From: a virus
DNA: 48,910 nucleotides
IMG/VR virus record: IMGVR_UViG_3300023112_000025
Span: 1-48,910 of that record
Direction: 5' to 3' (one strand)
The translations under genes and the position numbers were made by a program. Under the pieces are notes generated by a model. The model ran no database searches and was not told where the DNA came from. It saw only the letters and a program-made list of their open reading frames with translations. Position 1 is the stretch's first letter. Each line of letters starts with the position of its first letter. Below are positions 22,001 through 31,589 of this stretch, piece after piece.

Positions 22001-25000
22001 TAGGTTGTTCATAGCCCGAGATACGGTCATTGCTTGGCTTGCTACGCCTTGGTATGCGACCTTGTACCCAATTCTATGCTGTATGTCAGCTTTCGGCAGG
22101 TCAGCAGTCAATAATTCACCAAGGTCTTTGGCAAACTTACGAGTTGCCGCTTGTGCAGTAAGAGAAGTATTAATGATAGTCCGGATATCACTCCGGCTAC
22201 CAACGTCCGTCTGGACGGTTGCATGAGCCTCTGGGTCTATATCTGGAGAACCATGCACCCGAGAACTAACCTCTGTAGCCGCCGCTTCCTCTATCAGCAG
22301 GTCTTCAATGCTTTCAAAGGTAATCTCACCGGGTAACGCTTGGAAAGAGACGAATGATTTGTCGTCAACAAGCCCCATCTCGATAAAGAAGTCACATACC
22401 GCATCGGCCATAATTGTCGAATAATCTGCAAACTGAGCAGATGTACCTTCGACTGGCAGAAACCTCTTAATTCGCTTTGCTCGGTCCTTCTTTGACTCTG
22501 CCTTCTTATTGAGTTCATTGCCGGCGAACGCAAACAGAGAGTGCATTGCCGCTGCCTCTATCTCTTGCATTGCGTTACGGCTGTTCTTCTTGAATAGTCC
22601 ATTCTTGATAGCAGTGTAAACTCGGGTGATGTCGGCATCGATCTGACCACCACGGTTCGCTTCTGCCTGTATTGCCCAGTTAGGGCCAAGCATCTCTGTC
22701 ATCTGGCGTATGATACGTCTATCCTTGCCAGGGTCAAGCATTTCTGACTTCCCGCTTACTGCAAGGTCTTTGTAGTCTATGTCAAGATCAGACGCGTCAA
22801 GGTCAAACTCCATGCTACCAACTCTAAGTATGTCCACATAGCCTTCAGGCCCGATCGTTGAACGATTATCATATCCCAGCCCCATATCTATATAAGCCTG
22901 CTCTGTTAATGGAAGTATGACTCCCTCGTAGACCTGTTGGCTGTATTGTCCTTCAACCCCAAATGCAGTAGGACGGAGATTCTCTTCTGGCGATATACCC
23001 TTCAGGTCTTTAGCTGTTGCCGTACTGACACGCTTGCCAGTAAGCCTGATAGAGTCCGTAGAGCTTGCCATTGAGGTAGCATATGCACGAGAAGCCATGT
23101 CCTCGTCTACCGCAGTCACTACCTCTCTTTGGTCGATACCTCTAGTCGAGGTGGTCTCTTTGCTTTCCAATGACTTGTACTTATGAGCAAGAATCTGCTG
23201 TGGACTCCAATTATGAACTCTGCCCAATGCTTCTGAGATTGATTCAATCGCATTCTCTACTTCTGCTTGTGTCGGATTAGAACCAGACAGAAGGCTTAGT
23301 TCTTCCGAAAGCATGCCGAGGTCATTAAGATTCTGCTTATCACCTCTTTGCTGTGCTATATGCTTTGCTCGCTCTATATCAGAGACAAGCGGACCCATCC
23401 TTGCTAACATTGTTTCTACACTTCTGGTAGGCGTATTCACATCGCCTTGCATGAAAGCATAAGGCTTGCTCATTCCACCAGTAGTCTTACGCTTTGCACT
23501 CTCGATAGCCACTAATGCTTCGACGTTTGCACGTTCAAGTGCTTCAGCGGCCTCTCCGTTGAATTCTTGGTCGGCATCGATCTTTCGCTTAAGTTCGACA
23601 GTAAACTCGCTTGCTTTAGCTTCCTCAAATAATGAGAACTCTTCCGAATCTTCTTTTGGAGCTTTCTTTGTCCTGGCGTATGATTCCTGCATATACGCAT
23701 TGAATTGCTTAACAAAGTCTTCGAAAGGTATCTGGCCAAGTTTGCCATCCCTGTAATACTTCAGGAGTCGCTTGAGTTTTGCTACGCCCGCCTTACGGGT
23801 CTGTCGAGCCTTGACGTTCTTATCGGCCATATACGTCTTCAGTAAGCCGGGCATCAGTTCTGCTGTTTGTTTAAGCTCAGTAAGTGCTTTCTTATGTTCA
23901 TTGACAAACCGTTTCTCTGTTGCAGTTTTAGCAGTGTATACCGATTCATTATTGATCGCACGCTGAAGTCTGCCATCCATGAACTTCTGTAGTTCAGTAC
24001 GTTCAAGGCTGTTAAGGTTGTTGTCTTTTGCGTACCTGTCAACGTATCCGTCCTTACGCTGTTCAAGCTTGTCGTAGTTTGCTTTGAAAGCTAATCTGGC
24101 AGTCTCGGATGCGATGGCTTGTTTCTTGCCGAGTTTTAGTTCAGGTGCTTGCTCGCTCTTCTTCCCGCCGATCTTTGGTCCCGCCTTGCTATCCGTAAAT
24201 CTACTCAATGCCTGAGTTAGATATTTAAATGTCCTTGGAGCCTTCTCTCGTAACTTAGCAAGCCCAGTCCCGATCCCGCCAGACGGAAGGACTATGGGCA
24301 TATTAGACGGAATCTTTTTAAGGGCTGCGTTTATCGCTTGGACATTAGAATCGTACTCGGCATCACTAAAAAATGAACCCTGACTCATTGAAGGTTTCTT
24401 TTTAGTAGGAATGCCGTACGCGTTCGGTTCATCTCGTATAACAGCCTGCCCGCCTTTTCCGCGACCTTGAAGATTATCACCAAACAGGAATGCCGCGTTT
24501 GGCTTAGAGCGAAGCAATTTGGACGTATACTTTTGTTGCGTGACAACACCTCGCCCAGCTGTTATAGAGCCGTAGGGAGCAGGTGGAATTGCTTTCTGTT
24601 GAGAAACAGCAGTCATAGGAACCAACTCTTGGATATCCTGTTCGGTCAAGAACGGTTTTAGATATCGCATATCATTGGAAAGCTCTCTCGCTTCGTGCGA
24701 CTCGATAATACTTGCTGCGATTGCGTAGTTGACATACTTAACCATTCGATCTGTAGCACCAACATCCCAATAGTTATCTTTCTGTCCGAAATCCACATAC
24801 CGGTCTTTCCATCGAGACAGCAAATCTCTAGCCCATCCGCTACGAGGGTTATCGTCACCCTCCATAGCCCACCTTGCGAGAGTGTCACCAATATGCTTTC
24901 TTGCCGCTTCTCTTTGGTGCAGAGTCGTAGATGCTTCATATTCAGCGTTAAGTTTATCGGCAGATTCAAGATAGTCATACCCACGCTCGATGTCATCTTC

Positions 25001-28000
25001 CATTTCTCTTACAAAGTCATATTGTTCTATTTTGGGCATGGGCTGGTTGAGTTCAGTGCCTTTGCCGTTAAAGCCCCATAATTTATCGGAGCGTATTACG
25101 CGATCCTTAGCCGCTTGTTTGTCAGTGGCGGAAAATGATACGAGATCGAATTCCCACCACTTTGCATCCTCTGCGGTGGCAGTTCCTTTTTTTATCCGTC
25201 GATAAGCATCTATGCCTTTTCTCTTAAGCCTTAGATTATGTGTCTCAGTTAAAGCTTTCCATTTTCGAACAGCCTCAGCAAACTGAGAGAATATGCCAAT
25301 GCTGATTCCAGAATCGTATTCTTTTTTGTATTTCTGATGGATAGCTTTCAAACCGCCTGTTGAATATGAGTCCCAATCGTCGATCGAGTCTATTTCGCTC
25401 TCAAAAGAAGGTATCTCTGATTTTGGAACATTCAATGTGTCAACTAAATACGCTACCATATCCTTATACATATTCGATATTTCTTCAAGAGTAATATTCC
25501 TACGCATATGCTCTGGAGATTTGAATGGTAGGTTGTACTTATCTGTAAAGTCTCGTCCGAACGAAGATGGCCTCTCGTATTGCACTCGCTGTACAGAAAA
25601 CTCCCCTGCTGGTATTTTTATTGCATGACTATATGATATTCTACGCTCTCCTGAAAATTCATCTGAGGACGCCTCTTGCCCGTCCAATACTTCTTTTCCT
25701 TCCGAAGCAATTTCCCATCCTTTTTCTGAAAGTTCATAGAAATAGTAATCCGAGCCAGTCCTTTCGCCGTATTCCTGTGCCTGATTTAGATCGTCAGTGA
25801 ATGATATCCCTGTTCCTTTACCGATAAAATTACTTTCGAACATGGTGTCTGTTGCCATCTTCAGAACTAATTCGCCGTTTGCGTTTATTTTTGGAGCAAA
25901 GCTAGAAGCTCGGAATACACTTTTGTCGCCAAATGTAATTGTTGGCATACTCTGATTCAGCTCAGTGCCTTTACTGACAGAGTTAGCCACCCTATTAACA
26001 GCTTTCTTGCCGATACCCATAATACGGCCACCAGCAGACCTTGCTTTAGCCCCCACATCGCCTTCTCTAGCCGCCTGTACGCCAGCCTGAGCAACATCGG
26101 CAGTCTTCCGGCCAATACGTCCAATACGAGGTCCAATGTCCGTAGGAGAAGCCACGCCAAGATGTGACGTCCTTACTTTACTTCCAGTACGAACAGAGGA
26201 TATAACCTGATTCTCATAATGTCGTTTCTTGCTTGCTTCAGAAGCACTCTTGCCGCGAATAGCAACGTCAAGACGGGCATAGATATCGCCGACCCTGCCA
26301 CCCTGTCTAGCTGCTCTTGCTTCGATAGCTTCAGACGGAGCTTCAAGTTTATTGATACGAGCCTGTTTTGCTTGCTGTGTTCTCCACTCAGCTTCTTCGG
26401 GGTACATAGACCCTTCTTCAGAAACATCAAGTGCCACCTTGTCAGCGTCACGCTCTTTCCACGCCTGTATTTCCTCAAGAGAAAGGGTCGCTGCCTTATC
26501 GTAGAAATTAAGCAAAGCACCGCCAACTGCTTCAGGAGAATTCTGTATAATCACATGTGATGATTCATGTGGCATAGTAGAACCTACATAATGGTTTAGA
26601 AGCACAACGTCCTTGCCAAGACCCTTCTTCTCGATCTTCGCCCACAATTCAGGGCTAACCTCGACAGTATCGGCATCGGTGCCAGAGCGATACTTAGACA
26701 TGACTTGCTGCCCGGCTTCGTTGAGTAAGGGTCCATCTGCCTGCATTACAACTATCTTGCCGCCAATCCCGTCACTCATTGTATAGGCCTTACCAGGAAT
26801 CACTTCTTCGATTGACACATTCCTGCTGTTATCTATGAGCCACGCCTGCATAGGGTCTGCTAGCAACGCACTGACCGAATTCGCTACTGCTCTTTCGTAA
26901 GCACTATCAAGGTTTGACTTTCTGGATCTTTTGCTAACATCTATCTCTACGTCCGACTGGCTATGACCGTGGAAGACGTTATGGTCAAGCACGTTGACAT
27001 CGCTTCCCCACCTTTTCTTCAACGCAGCCACCAGTGGGTCAGATGCGTTTGCGAATACATATCTGATCTCTGGGTTAGCTTCAAGCATCTTCTCTATATT
27101 CTCGACTGCTTGACCTCTTTTGCTACCCGGCTTTTTAGCGAGTTGGACGAGCCTGAGCGTGTTCTTTTTCATTCCAGGTTCGGTCTTTTCGGCGTTGCTC
27201 CGTTCGATGACCGCATGTATAGCGAATGTGTCAGTTTCGTACTTGATCTGACCTTCTTCTGTAGCCTTGTATTTCTTGTCGATTTTCTTTTTCGGAGGAT
27301 TCATCATCTCTAAATAAACTCGGCGAGCAATAAAGTCAAGTCCCTCTTCAGTTAGTCCTAAATCTGTTTCAAAATAATCTTCCATCTCTAAATTATCAAT
27401 AATTGATTGCGTCTCAGCCTCAGTTTTCCCATTGAATGGTATAGCCTGACGTGTTTTTAAGTTATTCATCACTTTCTTTGTGGAGTGCCTTACATTATTC
27501 TTAATGGCCTCTATAGTCCTTGCAGTTTTCCATCGCCCTCTAAGGCTGCCACCGGCCCCTAATACCCCAAACGACCCTTCGAGTACTGCACCCGCAATAA
27601 AGGCGTCATTCATTTCCTGTAGAATCTTAGCTACATCGTAAGAACCATCGGCATTGAGAGGAAGAATGCTGTTAAGATCTTCATGCTTGACTGCCAATTC
27701 CATCAGACCCAACTGCATTCCTTGCTGTATCCACTCTTCGACTCCCCCAGTAAGTGTTTCAGCAGTTGTATTTTTTGCAATATTCTTAATCAGTCCAAGT
27801 CGTGACGTATCCATGAATGCTTTAGCCATTGCATCCGACAGTTCTACCTGCGTCATCTTTCCGGCGGCAGTATGGCCTAATGCTTTTTTTATGCCTATTT
27901 TCCTTCCGCTACCTCCGAGATTCCTGAGCCTAGCTCGTCTTCCTCCTGCCTCGAATAGTTTTCCAACCACAGGCGTTTTACTTAATACCTTCCCTGTAGC

Positions 28001-28918
28001 CATCTCGACTGCAGCAACCGACATCCCTATGGCTACCGCTGTTGTTTTAGCTGTTTCCTTGCTTACTCCAGCACGACGCAAATCATAATAGGCCTCTGTC
28101 CCAGTGTACGAGGCGATAAACCCACCACTTAAAATAGGGCCTATTCCGGGAACAATAGCCGATGCAAGGGCAGATCCCATCGGTACGGCATTCTGGGCAG
28201 TAAGGTGTAAATACTTATCCATCGTACCTGTTGGCTCGTGATACGCGGCCTGTCTGGACGCTTCCTGCATAGCCATGCCATACTCTTCGCTTCTGCCTCT
28301 CGCTGCCTCTAGCGGTGCTCTTGCCATCTCAAAGCCTTGGTTGACCGAGTACATCACATCTTCAAAGGTATTGCCGGTGAGTTTGCCCTGCAGGTCATCG
28401 TACTGAGCGTCAAGAAGCTTACCGTATTCAGCTCTTGCATCGGATGCCGTAGCTCGCATCTTCTTCTCGCCTTGCCTGGCTGAGTAAACAGCAAACTCTT
28501 CTTTAGCTGCCAGTGTGTAGTCTTTTGACTCCCACATCCTCTTAAGGTTTTTATCGTAATCTTTGAGGTTGTTTGGCATGTACGACCGTGGAACTTTATT
28601 GATTGTTCCATGCTTTACGTCTTTGTACTGTCCAGCCCATTCTACGTTTTGGTCAACGGCACCTTGGTAAAACTTCCCTTGTTCGTATGGACGTTCATTT
28701 GCCTTTTTCCCCACAGAGATGTTATTTTCGCGTAACCGATTAATATTCAATTGGTGAGATAGTTCAGATTTCTCTTTTGCGGTTAGGCTAAATGTTGTTT
28801 TGGACTCAATAGGCGAACCGTCAGCTCTTGCTTTATTCAATTGAAGCTGAAGAGAAGCATTTCCGCTGGTTTTGATCTGCCGTCTACTTCTTGGTGACGG
28901 TATTGTAACTTGTGCCAT
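19037..28918 (-). CDS. Giant polyvalent virion protein (3293 residues)
   Basis: 3293 residues, the last late gene. Visible parts: basic N-terminus; hydrophobic Gly/Ala segments at about 240-310 (membrane or pore-like); an HExxH zinc-protease motif HESSH (784-788); at about 1000-1060 an ADP-ribosyltransferase-like piece (VFRASSF..., GKGTGISFTDDLNQAQEYG); FGDNLQGRGKGGQA (from 1479) with PSGGIGTGLA (about 1545), a macro-like phage domain; long charged helical stretches (1600-2700); a C-terminal module with NFGMFHRRGLLWSAI, RLLLLGPDWTYSNI and a hydrophobic AITTAINLLMAG (about 3060-3135). The repeated motif KGTELNQ (983, 1286) brackets the ART-like part. By analogy with polyvalent phage proteins it is probably packaged and ejected with the DNA. 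TAATG overlap with the preceding gene. Confidence 0.72.
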   Translation of the reverse strand: MAQVTIPSPRSRRQIKTSGNASLQLQLNKARADGSPIESKTTFSLTAKEKSELSHQLNINRLRENNISVGKKANERPYEQGKFYQGAVDQNVEWAGQYKDVKHGTINKVPRSYMPNNLKDYDKNLKRMWESKDYTLAAKEEFAVYSARQGEKKMRATASDARAEYGKLLDAQYDDLQGKLTGNTFEDVMYSVNQGFEMARAPLEAARGRSEEYGMAMQEASRQAAYHEPTGTMDKYLHLTAQNAVPMGSALASAIVPGIGPILSGGFIASYTGTEAYYDLRRAGVSKETAKTTAVAIGMSVAAVEMATGKVLSKTPVVGKLFEAGGRRARLRNLGGSGRKIGIKKALGHTAAGKMTQVELSDAMAKAFMDTSRLGLIKNIAKNTTAETLTGGVEEWIQQGMQLGLMELAVKHEDLNSILPLNADGSYDVAKILQEMNDAFIAGAVLEGSFGVLGAGGSLRGRWKTARTIEAIKNNVRHSTKKVMNNLKTRQAIPFNGKTEAETQSIIDNLEMEDYFETDLGLTEEGLDFIARRVYLEMMNPPKKKIDKKYKATEEGQIKYETDTFAIHAVIERSNAEKTEPGMKKNTLRLVQLAKKPGSKRGQAVENIEKMLEANPEIRYVFANASDPLVAALKKRWGSDVNVLDHNVFHGHSQSDVEIDVSKRSRKSNLDSAYERAVANSVSALLADPMQAWLIDNSRNVSIEEVIPGKAYTMSDGIGGKIVVMQADGPLLNEAGQQVMSKYRSGTDADTVEVSPELWAKIEKKGLGKDVVLLNHYVGSTMPHESSHVIIQNSPEAVGGALLNFYDKAATLSLEEIQAWKERDADKVALDVSEEGSMYPEEAEWRTQQAKQARINKLEAPSEAIEARAARQGGRVGDIYARLDVAIRGKSASEASKKRHYENQVISSVRTGSKVRTSHLGVASPTDIGPRIGRIGRKTADVAQAGVQAAREGDVGAKARSAGGRIMGIGKKAVNRVANSVSKGTELNQSMPTITFGDKSVFRASSFAPKINANGELVLKMATDTMFESNFIGKGTGISFTDDLNQAQEYGERTGSDYYFYELSEKGWEIASEGKEVLDGQEASSDEFSGERRISYSHAIKIPAGEFSVQRVQYERPSSFGRDFTDKYNLPFKSPEHMRRNITLEEISNMYKDMVAYLVDTLNVPKSEIPSFESEIDSIDDWDSYSTGGLKAIHQKYKKEYDSGISIGIFSQFAEAVRKWKALTETHNLRLKRKGIDAYRRIKKGTATAEDAKWWEFDLVSFSATDKQAAKDRVIRSDKLWGFNGKGTELNQPMPKIEQYDFVREMEDDIERGYDYLESADKLNAEYEASTTLHQREAARKHIGDTLARWAMEGDDNPRSGWARDLLSRWKDRYVDFGQKDNYWDVGATDRMVKYVNYAIAASIIESHEARELSNDMRYLKPFLTEQDIQELVPMTAVSQQKAIPPAPYGSITAGRGVVTQQKYTSKLLRSKPNAAFLFGDNLQGRGKGGQAVIRDEPNAYGIPTKKKPSMSQGSFFSDAEYDSNVQAINAALKKIPSNMPIVLPSGGIGTGLAKLREKAPRTFKYLTQALSRFTDSKAGPKIGGKKSEQAPELKLGKKQAIASETARLAFKANYDKLEQRKDGYVDRYAKDNNLNSLERTELQKFMDGRLQRAINNESVYTAKTATEKRFVNEHKKALTELKQTAELMPGLLKTYMADKNVKARQTRKAGVAKLKRLLKYYRDGKLGQIPFEDFVKQFNAYMQESYARTKKAPKEDSEEFSLFEEAKASEFTVELKRKIDADQEFNGEAAEALERANVEALVAIESAKRKTTGGMSKPYAFMQGDVNTPTRSVETMLARMGPLVSDIERAKHIAQQRGDKQNLNDLGMLSEELSLLSGSNPTQAEVENAIESISEALGRVHNWSPQQILAHKYKSLESKETTSTRGIDQREVVTAVDEDMASRAYATSMASSTDSIRLTGKRVSTATAKDLKGISPEENLRPTAFGVEGQYSQQVYEGVILPLTEQAYIDMGLGYDNRSTIGPEGYVDILRVGSMEFDLDASDLDIDYKDLAVSGKSEMLDPGKDRRIIRQMTEMLGPNWAIQAEANRGGQIDADITRVYTAIKNGLFKKNSRNAMQEIEAAAMHSLFAFAGNELNKKAESKKDRAKRIKRFLPVEGTSAQFADYSTIMADAVCDFFIEMGLVDDKSFVSFQALPGEITFESIEDLLIEEAAATEVSSRVHGSPDIDPEAHATVQTDVGSRSDIRTIINTSLTAQAATRKFAKDLGELLTADLPKADIQHRIGYKVAYQGVASQAMTVSRAMNNLAPVDAKNALMKTAAASRQYTEMTIAELLDNTLNDFLGRTHGKEGAEAVAFENTLGVSSPEVKKLLDILSSGKRRTMANYRFMKEAMGTGDPARPGINKAAKQKTLHALFELQNLLQYGDKAGDEGDIDLLVKGIEQDADLEIVDEAIGRLQKRIDLNMSMKSVSGDEAAKIVAAALTHIDFADQLFGISGMRKLKALIESMKLEKSYLDIFGMKPEYKMRDIIRNVLSGKQDSKPRGVAGEYSRAMRFAADAMNSEKPAETIEAQRTAIQANIDRLTAMDKLTNDENYALAQYHNYLASMDKVAEIVNSEGEYGQKLNSWLKTDYKKMSDAFYDDVVSRSKFAGEKQYLYNAAVFVQKQTEETPEHLMSQITGRMLEKRYDNLVPHLAEGKVLKFDNFLVNALEAQNQSIEALSNQEMIHANLFDKFFTLKPQSGYSVLKPAGSKLYALKIVKDGKIVDRAKDFDSAKEISKKHQGSTIEGEYRDVYAPNEIADYFNKITATSPLRNNKFLMGLMSLNAKLKAIRINFGMFHRRGLLWSAIMAGELNADYKDQVGVMNKMKSRFDYGSRRQAGMDMMMEFSPEMMALNYYGMTLFQVQDIGKENLQNKTRIEKFIAGHKRGETTKIVGKGAKKFEAMTSRLQGELFGIFGSSLKTATAFNELVALQTNNRVQITIEKKASEREYLKTKDKKFIAKHVLANWEVFGQKGDVEFDDFYSAKEEEIYRVVAGLANADFGGMHMGRLGVSKGAQDVMRLLLLGPDWTYSNIISAVKAVPGLKPTGKIDGVGTNRAGTDLERKVYQAFWLRIIGRSLAITTAINLLMAGIDDDSIAERMRKAKGRGKFNILKADISPFIHLMGGDRETDHYLNTLGHFLDPAKIAFDPVRMAYHKSSTVAKPIADLISGTRYDHKRPTTFSKIGQEGLATWKSGKRGPLSHAELPSYATWQAIQLLPIQAKNVFELFGGEENVITGIMKTNLGLDVNRTYKR

Positions 28919-30672
28919 TAGAATTTTCTCCCAGGGCTAAATGCCCGTTGAGACTTAATTTTTGGATCGCTGTAGACTTCTGGCACTTTTTCTGCCACTT
29001 TCTTTGTGGTACGGCCTATCACGCTGATAGTTTTGTCTACAGCCTTATTAAACTGTTGCTGTCCTGGAAGAGTCGCGTCTTCAGGACTGCCACCGGCACT
29101 GTAGAACCCTGGAGCACCTTGCCCAATGTTTTTATTGATAGTCCCTTCCGAGACTCGCTTGTCTTCTTCTTTTTGCATGGTTCTTAATGGCCACGCTGCA
29201 ATACCCACTATTTTCGACGGCCAATTCCTGCCAGTTCTTCCAGCAGTCATTGCATCAAGTCCTGTTTTGATCTGATCTGAAAGGAATCGTCTCAAATAAG
29301 CCGAATTCTTCTTTTCTTCATCGCTTAGTTCTTCGCCGTCTGGTCCAATAGAAGCTTCAGCCCCAGCAAGTCTTACCATAGAGTCAAGCTCTTCTTCGTC
29401 AAAACCCTTCATCCAGTGAGCAACGACCCGGTCTAATGCACCAGGAACCATTCTTCCGTCTTTACTAACAAGACCGGCACTCTTTAGGTTCTGATACGTT
29501 TGTTCAGCACGATTGACGCCAGTTCGATCAACCTGTTCTTTGGTATACTTAAATCCAAATATATCTCGAAATGCATTATACTTTCCGCCTACTTTATTAA
29601 AAGCCAGCCTTATGACCTTGTCGTGCGTATTTCCATACCCTTGAGCGTCAAGGAACTTATATGCAGCCGCTTTATTCTCGTCGCTCATATCAGACTGCAT
29701 TATTTGTTCATTAAAATTGTTGGCTATTATCCGATTGTACGAGTCAGGAAGCTTTCCAAATCTATCAGCTAACGACATTTGTTTCCATCCGGGGACATAT
29801 GATTGCCCGAACTTTTCAACAGATTCCTCGAACGCTTCTTTCATTTGTCGTCCAACTTGGTCTGGGTATAGTTCTTTGCCGAACTTACCCAGTCTGGTGT
29901 TTAGGTCAGTTCCAACTTTCTCTCCTAATGCATCTGCATCATTGCCACTTGGCTTATCTGGTTTTGCGAAGTCGTCATCGACTTTCACATCGATCGGCCT
30001 GTCTTTGTCGATATAGCCATCTTTGGTTTCATAAAAAACGCCATTAAGCATTCCAACTATTTTATCTGACCCAGGAAGTTTGCCGTATTCGATATCTCCA
30101 GAAGAACTTCTGGATTGCTGGCCACCGATCTTGCGAAGATTAGGGCTGGTAGGTGCAACGTCGATAGGCGTAGATTGAGCAGCCTGAGTAGACGTTCCAG
30201 CATAATCTTCTTGAGCAAGCTTAAGAACACCTTCGCCAGTGAGGAAGGCGTTTGCACTCCTATCGAGGTATTCGCCAACTTTTTGAACGGAATCCGTATC
30301 TGCCCCGGAAGCGGTCTGTGATTGTCTTGCCTGCTGCGTCTGGGCAGGCTGTTTCCATCCAGTAATGCGATCAAATGCAGTAAGCATGTTTTCATACTGC
30401 TTAATCTCAGGTCCTTTTCCGTAGCCAGTTTTTGCTTTCGCTATACTGCTAACGAGTCCTGAACGCATTTGTATATGTGATAATTGCCTATCTTGTGCTG
30501 CATTGACTCGCTGGGTGGCCGTGTATGAGTCCTGTGCCTTCTGACGTTTCATCTGATGCTTAAACATCATCAAATCAGCCTGCTTTGCAAGATTGTTATT
30601 ATACGACCGCATAACACCGTTCATGAAAGCGGCACCGGTCTGGATTGGACTGTATGGATCATTGTATCCCAT
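28918..30672 (-). CDS. Internal virion / ejection protein (584 residues)
   Basis: 584 residues. An N-terminal helical, Gln- and Ala-rich part (FMNGVMRSYNNNLAKQADLM...), a low-complexity middle (QQPAQTQQARQSQTASGAD split by charge), and a C-terminal helical part. Composition and position between Gly-rich internal proteins and the giant protein fit podovirus ejection proteins (P22 gp7/gp16/gp20 or T7 gp14-16 type), but there is no sequence signature I can name. Strong ribosome site AAGGAG. Immediately upstream of the giant gene. Confidence 0.5.
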   Translation of the reverse strand: MGYNDPYSPIQTGAAFMNGVMRSYNNNLAKQADLMMFKHQMKRQKAQDSYTATQRVNAAQDRQLSHIQMRSGLVSSIAKAKTGYGKGPEIKQYENMLTAFDRITGWKQPAQTQQARQSQTASGADTDSVQKVGEYLDRSANAFLTGEGVLKLAQEDYAGTSTQAAQSTPIDVAPTSPNLRKIGGQQSRSSSGDIEYGKLPGSDKIVGMLNGVFYETKDGYIDKDRPIDVKVDDDFAKPDKPSGNDADALGEKVGTDLNTRLGKFGKELYPDQVGRQMKEAFEESVEKFGQSYVPGWKQMSLADRFGKLPDSYNRIIANNFNEQIMQSDMSDENKAAAYKFLDAQGYGNTHDKVIRLAFNKVGGKYNAFRDIFGFKYTKEQVDRTGVNRAEQTYQNLKSAGLVSKDGRMVPGALDRVVAHWMKGFDEEELDSMVRLAGAEASIGPDGEELSDEEKKNSAYLRRFLSDQIKTGLDAMTAGRTGRNWPSKIVGIAAWPLRTMQKEEDKRVSEGTINKNIGQGAPGFYSAGGSPEDATLPGQQQFNKAVDKTISVIGRTTKKVAEKVPEVYSDPKIKSQRAFSPGRKF

Positions 30673-30683
30673 AGTGTATCTCC

Positions 30684-31574
30684 TTACGACATTGCGTTCT
30701 TGTATCTTTCTATGTATGCCTGATTCAACTGACTGCCACCTACCATCATTGCGGCCTGTCCGATCGCTGCACCCTTATTCGATGCGGCCATCTGGTTTGC
30801 GTTCCAAGCGGCAAGGTTGCCTTGGTAGTTAAACTGACCAACGACATTCTCGCGGTTTTGCATATTCTGTATCTGAGCGACCGAATTCATCAGCCCTTCT
30901 TTGGTAAACGCATTCAATGCAGAGGTTGGAGCAAATAACCCGTCCATACGTTCGCCAGCATCAGCCATCTGGCCTTTGAGTATTGCACCGCCGACTGCGG
31001 CATCGCCACGATCATTCGGCAAAGTATTATACATACTTGCCTGAGCCTTCTGTAATACTCCCATCGATGCACGTTGTCGAGTTCCTTCCTGTGACTTCAA
31101 GTTTGATATTGCTCCAAACGCCTTACCTCTTGCATCACCGGATATTGCTTTATTGTCTTGCTCCTTGATTGCAGGTTTCAAAGTTTTGCTTTGAAGTTCT
31201 TCGCCTGCAGCTGATAGTTGAACTTTCGACTCCGGAGTCTGTCCAGAAGATGAAAATGCACTCGCTAATCCCATTCCAGCCGAACCAAGCATCAATGCAT
31301 TACTCCATCCAGAGCCAGCGACCAATGAACCACCACCTCCACCGCCGCCAATCGCAGGAGCTATCGTCCCGCCAGCCTGAGTCGCTTCGCCGGCAACAGT
31401 GCTTAGTCCGGCACTATTCGGTGCCATGCCGCCAACCGCATAGCCGCCAACCCCGCCTACGGCAGCACCCTGCCAGATCGCGTCTTTCGACCAGCCCCAA
31501 TTATCATGTCCATAAGAGCCAACGCCGCCTCCTATGGCAGCCCCGACTCCCATTGCTAGTAAAGGTAATGGCAT
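30684..31574 (-). CDS. Gly/Ala-rich internal virion protein
   Basis: 296 residues. The first 125 are Gly/Ala-rich with a glycine run (GGGGGGS) and hydrophobic blocks (MPLPLLAMGVGAAIGGGVGS, then GSAGMGLASAF), typical of podovirus DNA-ejection proteins able to enter membranes; the rest is helical and Gln/Ala-rich, ending AAMMVGGSQLNQAYIERYKN. It precedes the 584-residue protein. Role inferred from composition and position. Ribosome site AAAGGG. Confidence 0.52.
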   Translation of the reverse strand: MPLPLLAMGVGAAIGGGVGSYGHDNWGWSKDAIWQGAAVGGVGGYAVGGMAPNSAGLSTVAGEATQAGGTIAPAIGGGGGGGSLVAGSGWSNALMLGSAGMGLASAFSSSGQTPESKVQLSAAGEELQSKTLKPAIKEQDNKAISGDARGKAFGAISNLKSQEGTRQRASMGVLQKAQASMYNTLPNDRGDAAVGGAILKGQMADAGERMDGLFAPTSALNAFTKEGLMNSVAQIQNMQNRENVVGQFNYQGNLAAWNANQMAASNKGAAIGQAAMMVGGSQLNQAYIERYKNAMS

Positions 31575-31589
31575 GTTATGCCCTTTCTA

